Source: Fulvimarina uroteuthidis (lineage in GTDB: Bacteria > Pseudomonadota > Alphaproteobacteria > Rhizobiales > Rhizobiaceae). From it: DNA of 64,000 nucleotides. Numbering within the stretch: the stretch's first letter is position 1; each line of letters begins with the position of its first letter. The position numbers and the translations under genes are program-made. The notes below the pieces were generated by a model that saw nothing but the letters and a program-made list of their open reading frames with translations, was not told where the DNA came from and did no database searches. The DNA lies in NCBI RefSeq assembly GCF_034321785.1, contig NZ_JAXLPB010000001.1:806001-870000 (forward strand), given 5' to 3'. Below are positions 42,957-50,107 of this stretch, piece after piece.

Positions 42957-43150
42957 ACACCAACCCCCTCGCCCCCGCTCGCGGCGTCGTCAACGGCGTG
43001 ATCCTCGGCTCGATCATCTGGGGCCTGCTCGGCTTCGTGTGGGCCGCGCTCGCGAATGCCGAGGCGAATTTCGCCCGCCAAGACACTATCAACCAGGAAA
43101 CCAATCTCGGCAGTTCGTATCGGGCTGCAAGCGCGGAGGCAGGACGATGA
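42953..43150 (+). CDS. Small membrane protein, 65 aa
   Basis: One membrane helix, GVILGSIIWGLLGFVWAALA, with a short N-terminus and a hydrophilic C-terminus (ANFARQDTINQETN). It is in the early rightward operon, overlapping its neighbours. No family is recognised; a holin role is unlikely given its early position. Confidence 0.55.
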   Translation: MNTNPLAPARGVVNGVILGSIIWGLLGFVWAALANAEANFARQDTINQETNLGSSYRAASAEAGR

Positions 43151-43413
43151 AGGCAGCAATCTATGACATCGATGGAACGCAAGTGGTCGCTTACACCGAG
43201 CCGGATGGCGACGATCTGATCGTTCACCGCTGCTTCGAAGTGAACGGCGTCTTCGTCGATTTTTCAGTCACCGGAACCCCGTCGGGGAAGATGACAGACG
43301 GGATGGAGACGAAGCTATTCGATGCGTTTGCGTCCGAAGCAAAGTGTCGAGCCGCATTCGACGAAGTGCGGGGCATGATGCCACCGGTGCAGGACGACGA
43401 GGCATCGTCATGA
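43147..43413 (+). CDS. Small phage protein, 88 aa, unknown function
   Basis: Starts at ATG 43147, overlapping the upstream stop. MKAAIYDIDGTQVVAYTEPD is beta-like, and the C-terminal half is helical with MTDGMETKLFDAFAS. No family is recognised. Confidence 0.55.
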   Translation: MKAAIYDIDGTQVVAYTEPDGDDLIVHRCFEVNGVFVDFSVTGTPSGKMTDGMETKLFDAFASEAKCRAAFDEVRGMMPPVQDDEASS

Positions 43414-43640
43414 CGGGAACCCACACGAACGCCGCGTCGTCGATCGCAAGCCTCTCCATGCTGCTGGTCAAGCGCGCCCGCGAGCTCGCATCGATGTGCC
43501 CGACCCCGAGCCCCGACCAGGACGAGGACCTCTTGCGTCTCCATTGCGAGATCGGACAGCGCCTCGGTGTCCACCACGATGCCCGCGAGGCTTCCATTCA
43601 TTCGCTTGACGATATGCTCAAAGTGAGGACCGTCCGATGA
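43410..43640 (+). CDS. Small phage protein, 76 aa, unknown function
   Basis: Starts at ATG 43410 (ATGA overlap), MTGTHTNAASSIASLSMLLV, followed by a helical Leu/Arg-rich part LLRLHCEIGQRLGVHHDARE. No family is recognised. Confidence 0.52.
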   Translation: MTGTHTNAASSIASLSMLLVKRARELASMCPTPSPDQDEDLLRLHCEIGQRLGVHHDAREASIHSLDDMLKVRTVR

Positions 43641-44017
43641 AGACCGAAGAACAGGCCCGCGATGGCGTGCGGGTGGCAATAGCTCCCGGCTGTTGCTCCG
43701 CGATATCGCCGTGCGCGCATCAGCGGCGCGACCCGTCAACAATATGCGACATTTGCGAGAGGGCTGACCAAAAGAGCAACGCCGCTCCCTGCATCACAGA
43801 CGGGGGAGAGACAGAGGCGGGCACTGCGAATTGCTGCCACTGCGGGCGCATCGTGGACACCCGAGAGAAGTCGGAAGGTGGCGACGATTTTGGGTGTGAA
43901 CTGTCCGATGGACGGTGGACATGCTCGTCGGATTGCTGGAACGCCGTCGTTGACCCTGACGACACCACCCCGCCCGTCCAGTCCGAAGCCGACCTGCGGG
44001 CTGAGATCGAGCAATGA
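43637..44017 (+). CDS. Cys-rich phage protein, 126 aa
   Basis: Several Cys pairs (CSAISPC, CDIC, CCHCG, CSSDC), the last resembling a zinc-ribbon. It has an acidic middle and ends ADLRAEIEQ. It may bind zinc and act as a small adaptor. It overlaps the HNH gene by ATGA. Confidence 0.55.
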   Translation: MKTEEQARDGVRVAIAPGCCSAISPCAHQRRDPSTICDICERADQKSNAAPCITDGGETEAGTANCCHCGRIVDTREKSEGGDDFGCELSDGRWTCSSDCWNAVVDPDDTTPPVQSEADLRAEIEQ

Positions 44018-44511
44018 TTGACGACCAAGAATTTGTCGAAGCATTTAACAGAAATGTGGACAAGCGTGGTCACAACGAATGTTGGCCATGGAAAGGCTCA
44101 AAGTTCAGAAAAGATGGGCGCGGCACCCTTAGTTGGAAAGGGCGAAACCACACTGCGCCACGAATTTCGCTATCGATACATACTGGATTTGACCTTCAGA
44201 GCAGTTTGTTCGCGTGCCACTCATGTGACAACCCAAACTGCGTTAATCCAAATCATCTTTGGGCGGGGAGCAATTCCGAAAACCTATCGGATGCCGCGAA
44301 CAAGCGCCGTCTCCCAGGCCAGAAGAAGACCGAATGCCTTCGAGGGCACCCATACACTGAAGAGAATACAATTCTCCGAAATGGTCGAAGAGCGTGTCGA
44401 GTTTGTCAGCGGCAATCAAACAAAAAATACGGGCATCGGTCACGCAAACTAGCCCGCGCCCGCGCCCGCGCAGCCCTCACCAAAGGAGCCGACCATGCCG
44501 GACAGCGCTGA
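44014..44511 (+). CDS. HNH endonuclease
   Basis: 165 residues. The HNH part is ECWPWKGSKFRKDGRGTLSW, then CHSCDNPNCVNPNHLWAGS and SENLSDAA, with two Cys pairs that hold a zinc and the H-N-H residues. A C-terminal finger CLRGHPYTEENTILRNGRRA with CRVCQ follows. Local base composition is more AT-rich than the neighbours, which suggests separate acquisition. It could be a homing-type nuclease. It is in the early operon, not near the terminase. Confidence 0.78.
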   Translation: MIDDQEFVEAFNRNVDKRGHNECWPWKGSKFRKDGRGTLSWKGRNHTAPRISLSIHTGFDLQSSLFACHSCDNPNCVNPNHLWAGSNSENLSDAANKRRLPGQKKTECLRGHPYTEENTILRNGRRACRVCQRQSNKKYGHRSRKLARARARAALTKGADHAGQR

Positions 44512-44752
44512 ACTACACAACGAGCTTGCCCGCAAGTTCGTCATGGATGTCGCCAGTCAGGTTAAAACCGAAGCTGAAATGATGGTGGTTGTCGAAAGCA
44601 CCCTCTTGGCTGCGATGCTGGTGATGACCAAAGGCTTCAATGCCAAGCCCGGAACAAGCGTAGGCATGATTGAGGCCGCCGTCCAGCGCGCGACAGAACG
44701 CTTCACCGAGAAGCTCGCAGGAGCCGACGCCGGGAAGGATGCTGGACGATGA
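44495..44752 (+). CDS. Small phage protein, 85 aa, unknown function
   Basis: Helical protein (MPDSAELHNELARKFVMDVA) with a hydrophobic middle TLLAAMLVMTKGF and an Ala/Gly-rich end. It overlaps the HNH gene end by 17 bases and the next gene by ATGA. No family is recognised. Confidence 0.52.
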   Translation: MPDSAELHNELARKFVMDVASQVKTEAEMMVVVESTLLAAMLVMTKGFNAKPGTSVGMIEAAVQRATERFTEKLAGADAGKDAGR

Positions 44753-45219
44753 GGGATATGACGAACGCCGAACTGGCTGACGCCCTTGGGGGCGAAATCT
44801 CGTCCGCAGTCCAGCGGTTGATTGCCGGCGCGTTCCGGCGCGATGGCGAGCGGCTTGAAAGCGAAAAGAGACCTCGGTTCTCGATACCGTGCCGCCCGAA
44901 ACACGACGATGACACCGTGGTTCTTGATGCGCTCAAGGAAGCCGCCCGCCGTCTCCGCGAGGCAGACGACGCTATCGCAAGGGCGGTGGAGACGGAGAGG
45001 CCTTACACCCCCGTGCGCGAGAACGCCGCTATTCGGCGGTTTCGCGGTGACTTCCGATCGATGACGGTTGCCGAGGTCCGAAAATACGCCTCAGACGCTC
45101 AAGAAGTCATTGATCGTGAAGAGGAATGGGTGGAAGCGGCGACGGCGTTCTTGAGTCGGCTTGTAGATCACCCGCCTAAGCCCACCGCAATCTCCGGAGG
45201 CAAGACAGATGCCGAGTAA
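44749..45219 (+). CDS. Phage protein, 156 aa, unknown function
   Basis: Mainly helical, with RLREADDAIARAVETERPYT and MTVAEVRKYASDAQEVIDRE. Probably a soluble early protein. No family is recognised. Confidence 0.52.
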   Translation: MRDMTNAELADALGGEISSAVQRLIAGAFRRDGERLESEKRPRFSIPCRPKHDDDTVVLDALKEAARRLREADDAIARAVETERPYTPVRENAAIRRFRGDFRSMTVAEVRKYASDAQEVIDREEEWVEAATAFLSRLVDHPPKPTAISGGKTDAE

Positions 45220-45469
45220 ATCGGGAAAGATTGTTAGAACGATCGGAACGGTGGCCCTTTCGATGTACGCGGGAGCCGGCCTTTTCGCAGGGCTGATGAT
45301 GCAGCGGGCGATCCCGCCGTTGAACCCGCTCGGCGTGACCTTCATCGCGTTGACGTGGCCGAACCAAATCCGTTGCGCACGCGTATCCAGCGGATGCGAT
45401 CCGACGCCTTATGGCTGGATGGAGCCATACCTGTTCACGTTCCCGGAGGAGCCCCGCCATGCCCTGTGA
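45209..45469 (+). CDS. Small membrane protein, 86 aa
   Basis: A hydrophobic helix near residues 8-32 (IGTVALSMYAGAGLFAGLMM) with a short basic N-terminus, and two cysteines in the following loop. No family is recognised. Confidence 0.5.
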   Translation: MPSKSGKIVRTIGTVALSMYAGAGLFAGLMMQRAIPPLNPLGVTFIALTWPNQIRCARVSSGCDPTPYGWMEPYLFTFPEEPRHAL

Positions 45470-45656
45470 TGCGCAGACGCCAAACCCCGGATCGGAAGCC
45501 GCGATCCTCGCCGGCTGCACCTGCCCGGTGATCGACAACCACCACGGCGCGGGCGTGCCGACGAAGGGCGGGCCGCGCTTCTGGATAACGAAGGGTTGCC
45601 CTGTTCATCGGCCTGCGCCCGAAGATCGGAAACATAAGGAGCGCCGTGATGGGTAG
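45459..45656 (+). CDS. Small Cys/His protein, 65 aa
   Basis: Starts at ATG 45459. AAILAGCTCPVIDNHHGAG and ITKGCPVHRPAPE carry Cys and His residues that could bind zinc. Similar small proteins are common in rhizobial phages. Function is unknown. Confidence 0.52.
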   Translation: MPCDAQTPNPGSEAAILAGCTCPVIDNHHGAGVPTKGGPRFWITKGCPVHRPAPEDRKHKERRDG

Positions 45657-46083
45657 CCGGTCATTACGCGGTCGCGACGAACTGCGGCCCGACGATCTAT
45701 TATCGCTTGCGGACGCCTGCGCAATCCTCCTCAATGGAGCTCTGCCCCCGTCATCGCTTCGCACCGAACGCGACCGTGGAAACCTGCGAACAATCAAGGT
45801 CGCCGGTCGAGAGTTCGTGACGCCGGCAGACATAGAGGACATGATCGAAAAATGCCGCGTCCAAAACTCCCTCCCCGCCTCGTCCTCCGAGAAGACTCGA
45901 TGTCCGACGGAGCGACCCGCCGCTCGTGGGTCATCCGCGACGGCCAGCGGTTCGTCCGAACGGGATGCCCGCAGAGCGAAATTGCGCGCGCTGAAGGAAA
46001 GCTTGCCGAGTACCTCGGCCAAAAACATGAGCCAAAAAGACAAGCCGGCAAAAGTTCTGAACTTCTCGTCGGCGACATCCTGA
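45649..46083 (+). CDS. Excisionase-like helix-turn-helix protein
   Basis: ATG 45649 is preceded by AAGGAG at 45636-45641; a GTG at 45646 is the alternative start. Residues 12-70 fit a MerR/excisionase wing pattern: LRPDDLLSLADACAILLNGA, SLRTERDRGNLRTIKVAGRE and FVTPADIEDMIEKC. The frame overlaps the integrase start by up to 230 bases; the residues after about 75 look less natural and may be a shadow. Its place directly before the integrase supports a role in excision. Confidence 0.65.
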   Translation: MGSRSLRGRDELRPDDLLSLADACAILLNGALPPSSLRTERDRGNLRTIKVAGREFVTPADIEDMIEKCRVQNSLPASSSEKTRCPTERPAARGSSATASGSSERDARRAKLRALKESLPSTSAKNMSQKDKPAKVLNFSSATS

Positions 46084-46970
46084 TGATTTATGCGACGGAC
46101 CGTGCGCCCGCAACGGCGCGACCGAAGGAGACCCTGGCGGCGATAGGGCGGCTGGAGGACTTCTGGGGAGAAATGACTGCGGCCGAGATTGTCGGGGCGA
46201 ACTGTCGGGCCTTTACCGCGGAGCGTGGAACGCAGTCCGGCGCCCGTCGCGATCTGGAGATCCTGCGCGCAGCGGTAAAATACTACAAGGGCGAGATCGG
46301 CATGGAGTACGAGCCGGTCATCACGCTGCCGGACAAGAGCCGTCCTCGCCATCGCTGGCTGACGCGATCTGAGGCCGCCCGCTTGCTGTGGGCCTGTTTG
46401 CGTCCGAAGGAATCCAAGACGGCGATCGGCGCGTCGGTGCGGGCTCGGCGCCGGCACCTTGCTCGCTTCGTTCTGATCGGCCTTTACACGGCCACCCGGC
46501 ACGAGGCGATCACAGGGATGCAGTGGCACCCCAACACGGTTTCGGGCTGGTTCGATCTGGAAGCGGGCGTGATGTACCGCCGGGGCGCGGGCGTAGCCGA
46601 GACGAACAAGCGCCGCCCACCGGCTCGCATTCCCGACCGCCTGATGGCCCACCTTCGCCGCTGGCGCCGGATGGACAGCGCCGGCGCGACGCACGTCTGC
46701 GCCATTGGAGGCGAAGCTCTGAAGCGTGTGAGCAAGGCCTTCCGCCGTGCGCGCGAAGACGCCGGCCTTGACCTCGACGTGAAGCCTCACAGCCTCCGTC
46801 ATACCGGGATCACCTGGCTTGTTCAGGCGGGCGTGGATCCGAACGAAGTTTCAGGGTTCGCTGGCGTGACCATTCAGGAAATGCAGCGGACCTATCTTCA
46901 CCACCACAGCGATTTCCAAACCGGCGTCGCCGGGGCGAAAATGCGCAAACCGGCAAAGCGGGCAATCTGA
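45852..46970 (+). CDS. int: Tyrosine site-specific integrase
   Basis: 372 residues. The catalytic Arg is in GLYTATRHEAI (R216), a likely Lys follows near 253 (ETNKRRPPARI), PHSLRHTGITW gives H313 and R316, and TYLHHH gives the Tyr nucleophile (Y348). The usual His/Trp in the LGH box is absent, as in other rhizobial integrases of this subfamily. It ends about 110 bases from the tRNA-derived attachment site, so it integrates the prophage there. Downstream start at ATG 45900 is possible. Confidence 0.9.
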   Translation: MPRPKLPPRLVLREDSMSDGATRRSWVIRDGQRFVRTGCPQSEIARAEGKLAEYLGQKHEPKRQAGKSSELLVGDILMIYATDRAPATARPKETLAAIGRLEDFWGEMTAAEIVGANCRAFTAERGTQSGARRDLEILRAAVKYYKGEIGMEYEPVITLPDKSRPRHRWLTRSEAARLLWACLRPKESKTAIGASVRARRRHLARFVLIGLYTATRHEAITGMQWHPNTVSGWFDLEAGVMYRRGAGVAETNKRRPPARIPDRLMAHLRRWRRMDSAGATHVCAIGGEALKRVSKAFRRAREDAGLDLDVKPHSLRHTGITWLVQAGVDPNEVSGFAGVTIQEMQRTYLHHHSDFQTGVAGAKMRKPAKRAI

Positions 46971-47079
46971 GCAGCCTGCTCATCTATTCTCGCTTTTGCC
47001 CCGAATAAAACCTGAACATCGCCAACGGACATCAACGGAGAGCACTGGAAATGCTGGGTTCTTGCCAGAGACCTCGACG

Positions 47080-47124
47080 TTCACACCGAGGGGGTCACAG
47101 GTTCAATCCCTGTCGCGCCCACCA
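47080..47124 (+). other. Attachment site: 3' half of tRNA-Val(CAC)
   Basis: The bases from 47080 fit a tRNA from the anticodon loop to CCA: loop TTCACAC (anticodon CAC), 3' stem CGAGG, variable GGGTC, T-arm ACAGG-TTCAATC-CCTGT, acceptor CGCGCCC, A and CCA at 47122-47124. The 5' half is absent: the bases just before (CCTCGACG) do not continue the stem in register. The full gene should be at the other prophage end. This sets the right border. Confidence 0.85.
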
Positions 47125-47488
47125 TCCGTCCCGCGCTTTCAGTCGCCCAAATCCTCGATTTTAGCCGGATCGGTCGTGTCCCGTGACGGGGTGTAGCCGC
47201 GCTGGCGTGACGGTTTCTGCGGTTTGGTCGAACGGCTCAAGCTTGGGACCGGAAGCGGGCTGGCGATGGCCTTGCTCCGACACGCCATGAGCCAGATCTT
47301 GACGGCCTATGCCGGTCTCGTTCCCCTGATCCGAACGTTAGAATGTCGGGCGTTGCACATCGCCCCGGGCGCAATGTGGTGCGATTTCACCACATCGTGA
47401 CCAAAGACGACGTCGGGGAACGTGACGCCTTGCCCGCCCTACCCCCGCACGATATAGGACGGATCAACTTCCAGCAGGGGTTCTAAAC
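47125..47488. other. Region before the curli locus, no gene seen
   Basis: This 364-base stretch is host DNA next to the prophage border. It has no convincing gene. It holds a perfect inverted repeat near 47374-47395 and probably the promoter of csgF. An AGGGG at 47474-47479 precedes the csgF start. Confidence 0.6.
47374..47395. promoter_or_regulatory. Operator-like inverted repeat before csgF
   Basis: ATGTGGTG (47374-47381) and CACCACAT (47388-47395) are perfect arms around a 6-base spacer, 94 bases before the csgF start. It looks like a dimeric regulator site for the curli genes. Confidence 0.5.
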
Positions 47489-47962
47489 ATGCGACTTTGG
47501 CGAAACTCCTACCTGGCCGCGTTGATGCTCCTTTGGCCGTCGTCGGTTCAGGCCGGCGACCTCGTCTATCAGCCGATCAATCCTTCGTTCGGCGGCAATC
47601 CCCTGAACTCGGCCCATCTCCTGGGGACGGCCAACGCGCAGCGCCAGGCGACGGCGAGCGACGCGGTGACGAGTTCGCTCGGGTCCGTGGGCACGGGAGC
47701 CGGAGCAGGAGCCGGCGGCGGCACCTCCGACGCCGATCTGTTCGTGCGCCAGCTTCAAGGTCGCCTTCTGTCCGCCCTCGCGGGGCAGGTGACGGAGGCG
47801 ATCTTCGGCGACCAGCCGCAGGACAACGGGACCGTGCGCTTCGGCGATACGACCGTGACCTTCTCGCGCGGGCTGGGCGAGATCCGGCTGAGCATCGTCA
47901 ATGCGACCGACGGGACGGTCACGGACATCGTGGTGCCGCAACTTCTGACCAGCGGCCGCTGA
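47489..47962 (+). CDS. csgF: Curli assembly protein CsgF
   Basis: 157 residues with signal peptide (residues 1-22, ending VQAGD). The mature start DLVYQPINPSFGGNPLNSAH is the CsgF hallmark that docks into the CsgG pore. The C-terminal half is beta-rich with VTFSRGLGEIRLSIVN. A Gly/Ala linker lies near residues 70-80. CsgF couples secretion through CsgG to nucleation on the cell surface. It stands before csgG, unlike the E. coli order. Confidence 0.9.
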   Translation: MRLWRNSYLAALMLLWPSSVQAGDLVYQPINPSFGGNPLNSAHLLGTANAQRQATASDAVTSSLGSVGTGAGAGAGGGTSDADLFVRQLQGRLLSALAGQVTEAIFGDQPQDNGTVRFGDTTVTFSRGLGEIRLSIVNATDGTVTDIVVPQLLTSGR

Positions 47963-48002
47963 CGGGGACCGACGCCGAAAAGCGTCGTTATTGTGGGGCG
48001 GA

Positions 48003-48024
48003 GCGCGATCCGGGGGGATCGCGC
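48003..48024 (+). promoter_or_regulatory. Hairpin just before the csgG start
   Basis: GCGCGATC and GATCGCGC form a perfect 8-base stem with a CGGGGG loop in the 77-base csgF-csgG gap. It ends 15 bases before the csgG ATG, so it may affect the translation of csgG. Confidence 0.35.
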
Positions 48025-48039
48025 CCGAAGGGGATCTTC

Positions 48040-49251
48040 ATGAAACTGCATGTGCGTGCGGGCAAGACTCGCTTGCCCTTCCTTGTCCTCGGCGCCAGCC
48101 TGTTGGCGCTTTCGGGCTGCGTGACGGCCGGCTCGCGGATCGACGCGCTGCCGGTGGTGGCGCCGGTGAACGGACCCAACGACGCCTTGCGCCGGCTGCC
48201 GCCGCCGCGCGAGCGCACCGTCGTTGCGGTCTACGACATCGAGGACCTGACCGGCCAGTTCAAGGAGCGCGACAATGTCCAGTCGCTTTCGCGGGCCGTC
48301 ACCCAGGGCGGCGCGGCGATCCTGATCAAATCGCTCCAGGATGCGGGCGAGCGTCGCTGGTTCACCGTCCTGGAGCGCAAGGAGCTGGAGAACCTTCTTC
48401 GGGAGCGCCAGATCCTCACCGAAATGCGCCGCATCTACAATGGCGAGACAGACATCGACGCGCGCGTGCTGCCACCGCTGCTTCATGCCGGCATCATCAT
48501 CGAGGGCGGCATCATCGGTTACGACACCAATATCGTGACGGGCGGAATCGGCGCGCGGTTCCTGGCGATCGGCGCCGACACCCGCTACGTGCAGGACGTG
48601 GTGACGGTGACGCTTCGCGCGGTGTCGACCAAGACCGGCGAGGTCCTAACCAGCGTGACCAGCCGCAAGGCCGTCGCCTCCTACGCGCTGCAGGGCGGCG
48701 CCTTCCGCTTCGTGCGTCTCGACGAGCTTCTGGAAGCGGAAACCGGAACGACCTACAACGAACCCAAGCAGATCGCGGTGCAGTCGGCCATCGAGAAGGC
48801 CGTGGAGGCGCTGATCATCGAGGGGGCCGAACTCGATCTGTGGCAGTTCGCCGACAAAGCCGCCGGACAGGCCTATATCCAAGCCTACCGCAATGAGAAG
48901 TTCGGCGATCGCTATACGCTGGCCGCGCAGAACCCGCCGTCTCCCCGGACCACCGATGCGGCCCGGATCGCCGCGACGGTGCCGGGGCGGCCGCGCCCCG
49001 TGCAGGTGACGCAGCGCCGCATCAAGCAGCCCGCGCCGCAGCCGGCGCAGGCCTCGGGGGCGACGCGCACCGGCGGTGCCGTTCGCCAGGTTCCCGGTGT
49101 GGGCTTCGTGCCGTCCGAGGCCGCGCCGGCCGTTCGCCAGCAGAGCCAGCCGCCGCAACTGCCGCCCGCGCCCCAGCCTGACGAGCCGGTGCTCGGCCAG
49201 GGCGGCGACGCCTCCCCGGACGTTCGGGTGGCGCAGAGCGCCAGTCTCTGA
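48040..49251 (+). CDS. csgG: Curli secretion channel CsgG with a long C-terminal tail
   Basis: 403 residues from ATG 48040. A lipoprotein signal ends in LALSGC. The pore part has VVAVYDIEDLTGQFKERDNV, RRWFTVLERKELENLLRERQ, IIIEGGIIGYDTNIVTGGIG and DVVTVTLRAVSTKTGEVLTS, all CsgG features. It exports curlin across the outer membrane. The usual family length is near 260-280 residues; here about 100 more residues rich in Pro and Gln are attached (QVTQRRIKQPAPQPAQASGA). It follows csgF and precedes a terminator. Confidence 0.93.
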   Translation: MKLHVRAGKTRLPFLVLGASLLALSGCVTAGSRIDALPVVAPVNGPNDALRRLPPPRERTVVAVYDIEDLTGQFKERDNVQSLSRAVTQGGAAILIKSLQDAGERRWFTVLERKELENLLRERQILTEMRRIYNGETDIDARVLPPLLHAGIIIEGGIIGYDTNIVTGGIGARFLAIGADTRYVQDVVTVTLRAVSTKTGEVLTSVTSRKAVASYALQGGAFRFVRLDELLEAETGTTYNEPKQIAVQSAIEKAVEALIIEGAELDLWQFADKAAGQAYIQAYRNEKFGDRYTLAAQNPPSPRTTDAARIAATVPGRPRPVQVTQRRIKQPAPQPAQASGATRTGGAVRQVPGVGFVPSEAAPAVRQQSQPPQLPPAPQPDEPVLGQGGDASPDVRVAQSASL

Positions 49252-49300
49252 AAAGCGGAGTGCGGCCGCGGCTCCCGGGGCCGAGCGGCCCTGCCTGAGC

Positions 49301-49323
49301 AGGAAACTTAACAGGAAACTTAA
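49301..49323. repeat. Tandem direct repeat AGGAAACTTAA x2 after csgG
   Basis: AGGAAACTTAA occurs at 49301-49311 and again at 49313-49323, one base apart, just before the terminator. Confidence 0.5.
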
Positions 49324-49324
49324 G

Positions 49325-49357
49325 AAGGGGCGCTTCGCAAGAGGCGCCCCTTTTTGG
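49325..49357 (+). terminator. Intrinsic terminator of csgFG
   Basis: AAGGGGCGC (49325-49333) pairs with GCGCCCCTT (49344-49352), and a T-run follows. It lies about 75 bases after the csgG stop. Confidence 0.8.
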
Positions 49358-50107
49358 TTTGAGACAAGTCCGCTGCGTCCCGCTTGCTACCTTGGTCACC
49401 GGCCGGAGACGCCGGGGGTGGTTCGGCCCGTCATTCCGCCGGCCGGCCGGGACTCGGATCCTCGCGGACGGGGTCGGGCGTTTCCATCGTCATGGAGCAA
49501 GAGCGCCGGTCGCGGCACCCGCCGCCGGATCGACCAGCCGTCCGGTGGCGAAACCGATCGTCCGCGCTCAATGCCGGCATCATCATGCCGGTGGGAACGA
49601 CCGCGGAATGGCGCAACCTGTTGTTGCTACAGGCTCGAACGCCTGCGGGGCGGATAAGAGGCAATTCGCTCAAATTGTCCAATTAACAATATGTGATGAT
49701 CCCATCCGATAAACAACCGGAAATGATTGACGATTCGTTAGCTTAGGTAGTAAAAGAACCCTTAAGACGGGTCGGGCGTAGACACACCATCGGCCATACC
49801 CGTCCGGGGCGGGGGATCCTTGCTTCATAGCGTGCGCCTCGGCGGTGCATCGACGGTTCCGACCGGGCCCGGCATGCCTCGCTGAAGACATGGGAGATTG
49901 CAACCATAGCGGCAGCGCTGCGGGTGCCGAGAGACCGTCTCGCACCCTCGGTTCCGTCGGTTGACGATCGCCCGCTGCAAGACAGCAAGGCCTGCCGGCA
50001 GCCCCCGGAAGGGTGCAGCCAAAGCCGGGGAGCGCCCGGCACGGATAACGAATGGGCCGCTCGTGCCGGATGGTCGAGTGTGAGCTTACCAACAGGGGAA
50101 AACCACA
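49358..50107 (+). promoter_or_regulatory. Curlin promoter and leader region, no gene seen
   Basis: This 750-base stretch has no convincing gene. An AT-rich part lies at about 49676-49765. A possible promoter is TTGACG (49727-49732) with TAGTAA at 49748-49753, though the spacing is short. The leader to the first curlin gene would be about 350 bases, long enough for RNA-level control. Confidence 0.4.

Noticed and set aside
44018..44452. A second plus-strand frame inside the HNH gene
   Set aside because: The HNH frame has clear zinc and HNH motifs; the other frame has none.
47125..47488. Coding-like stretch near 47217-47395, maybe a transposase relic
   Set aside because: A short open frame exists, but I could not match it to a transposase or any other family.
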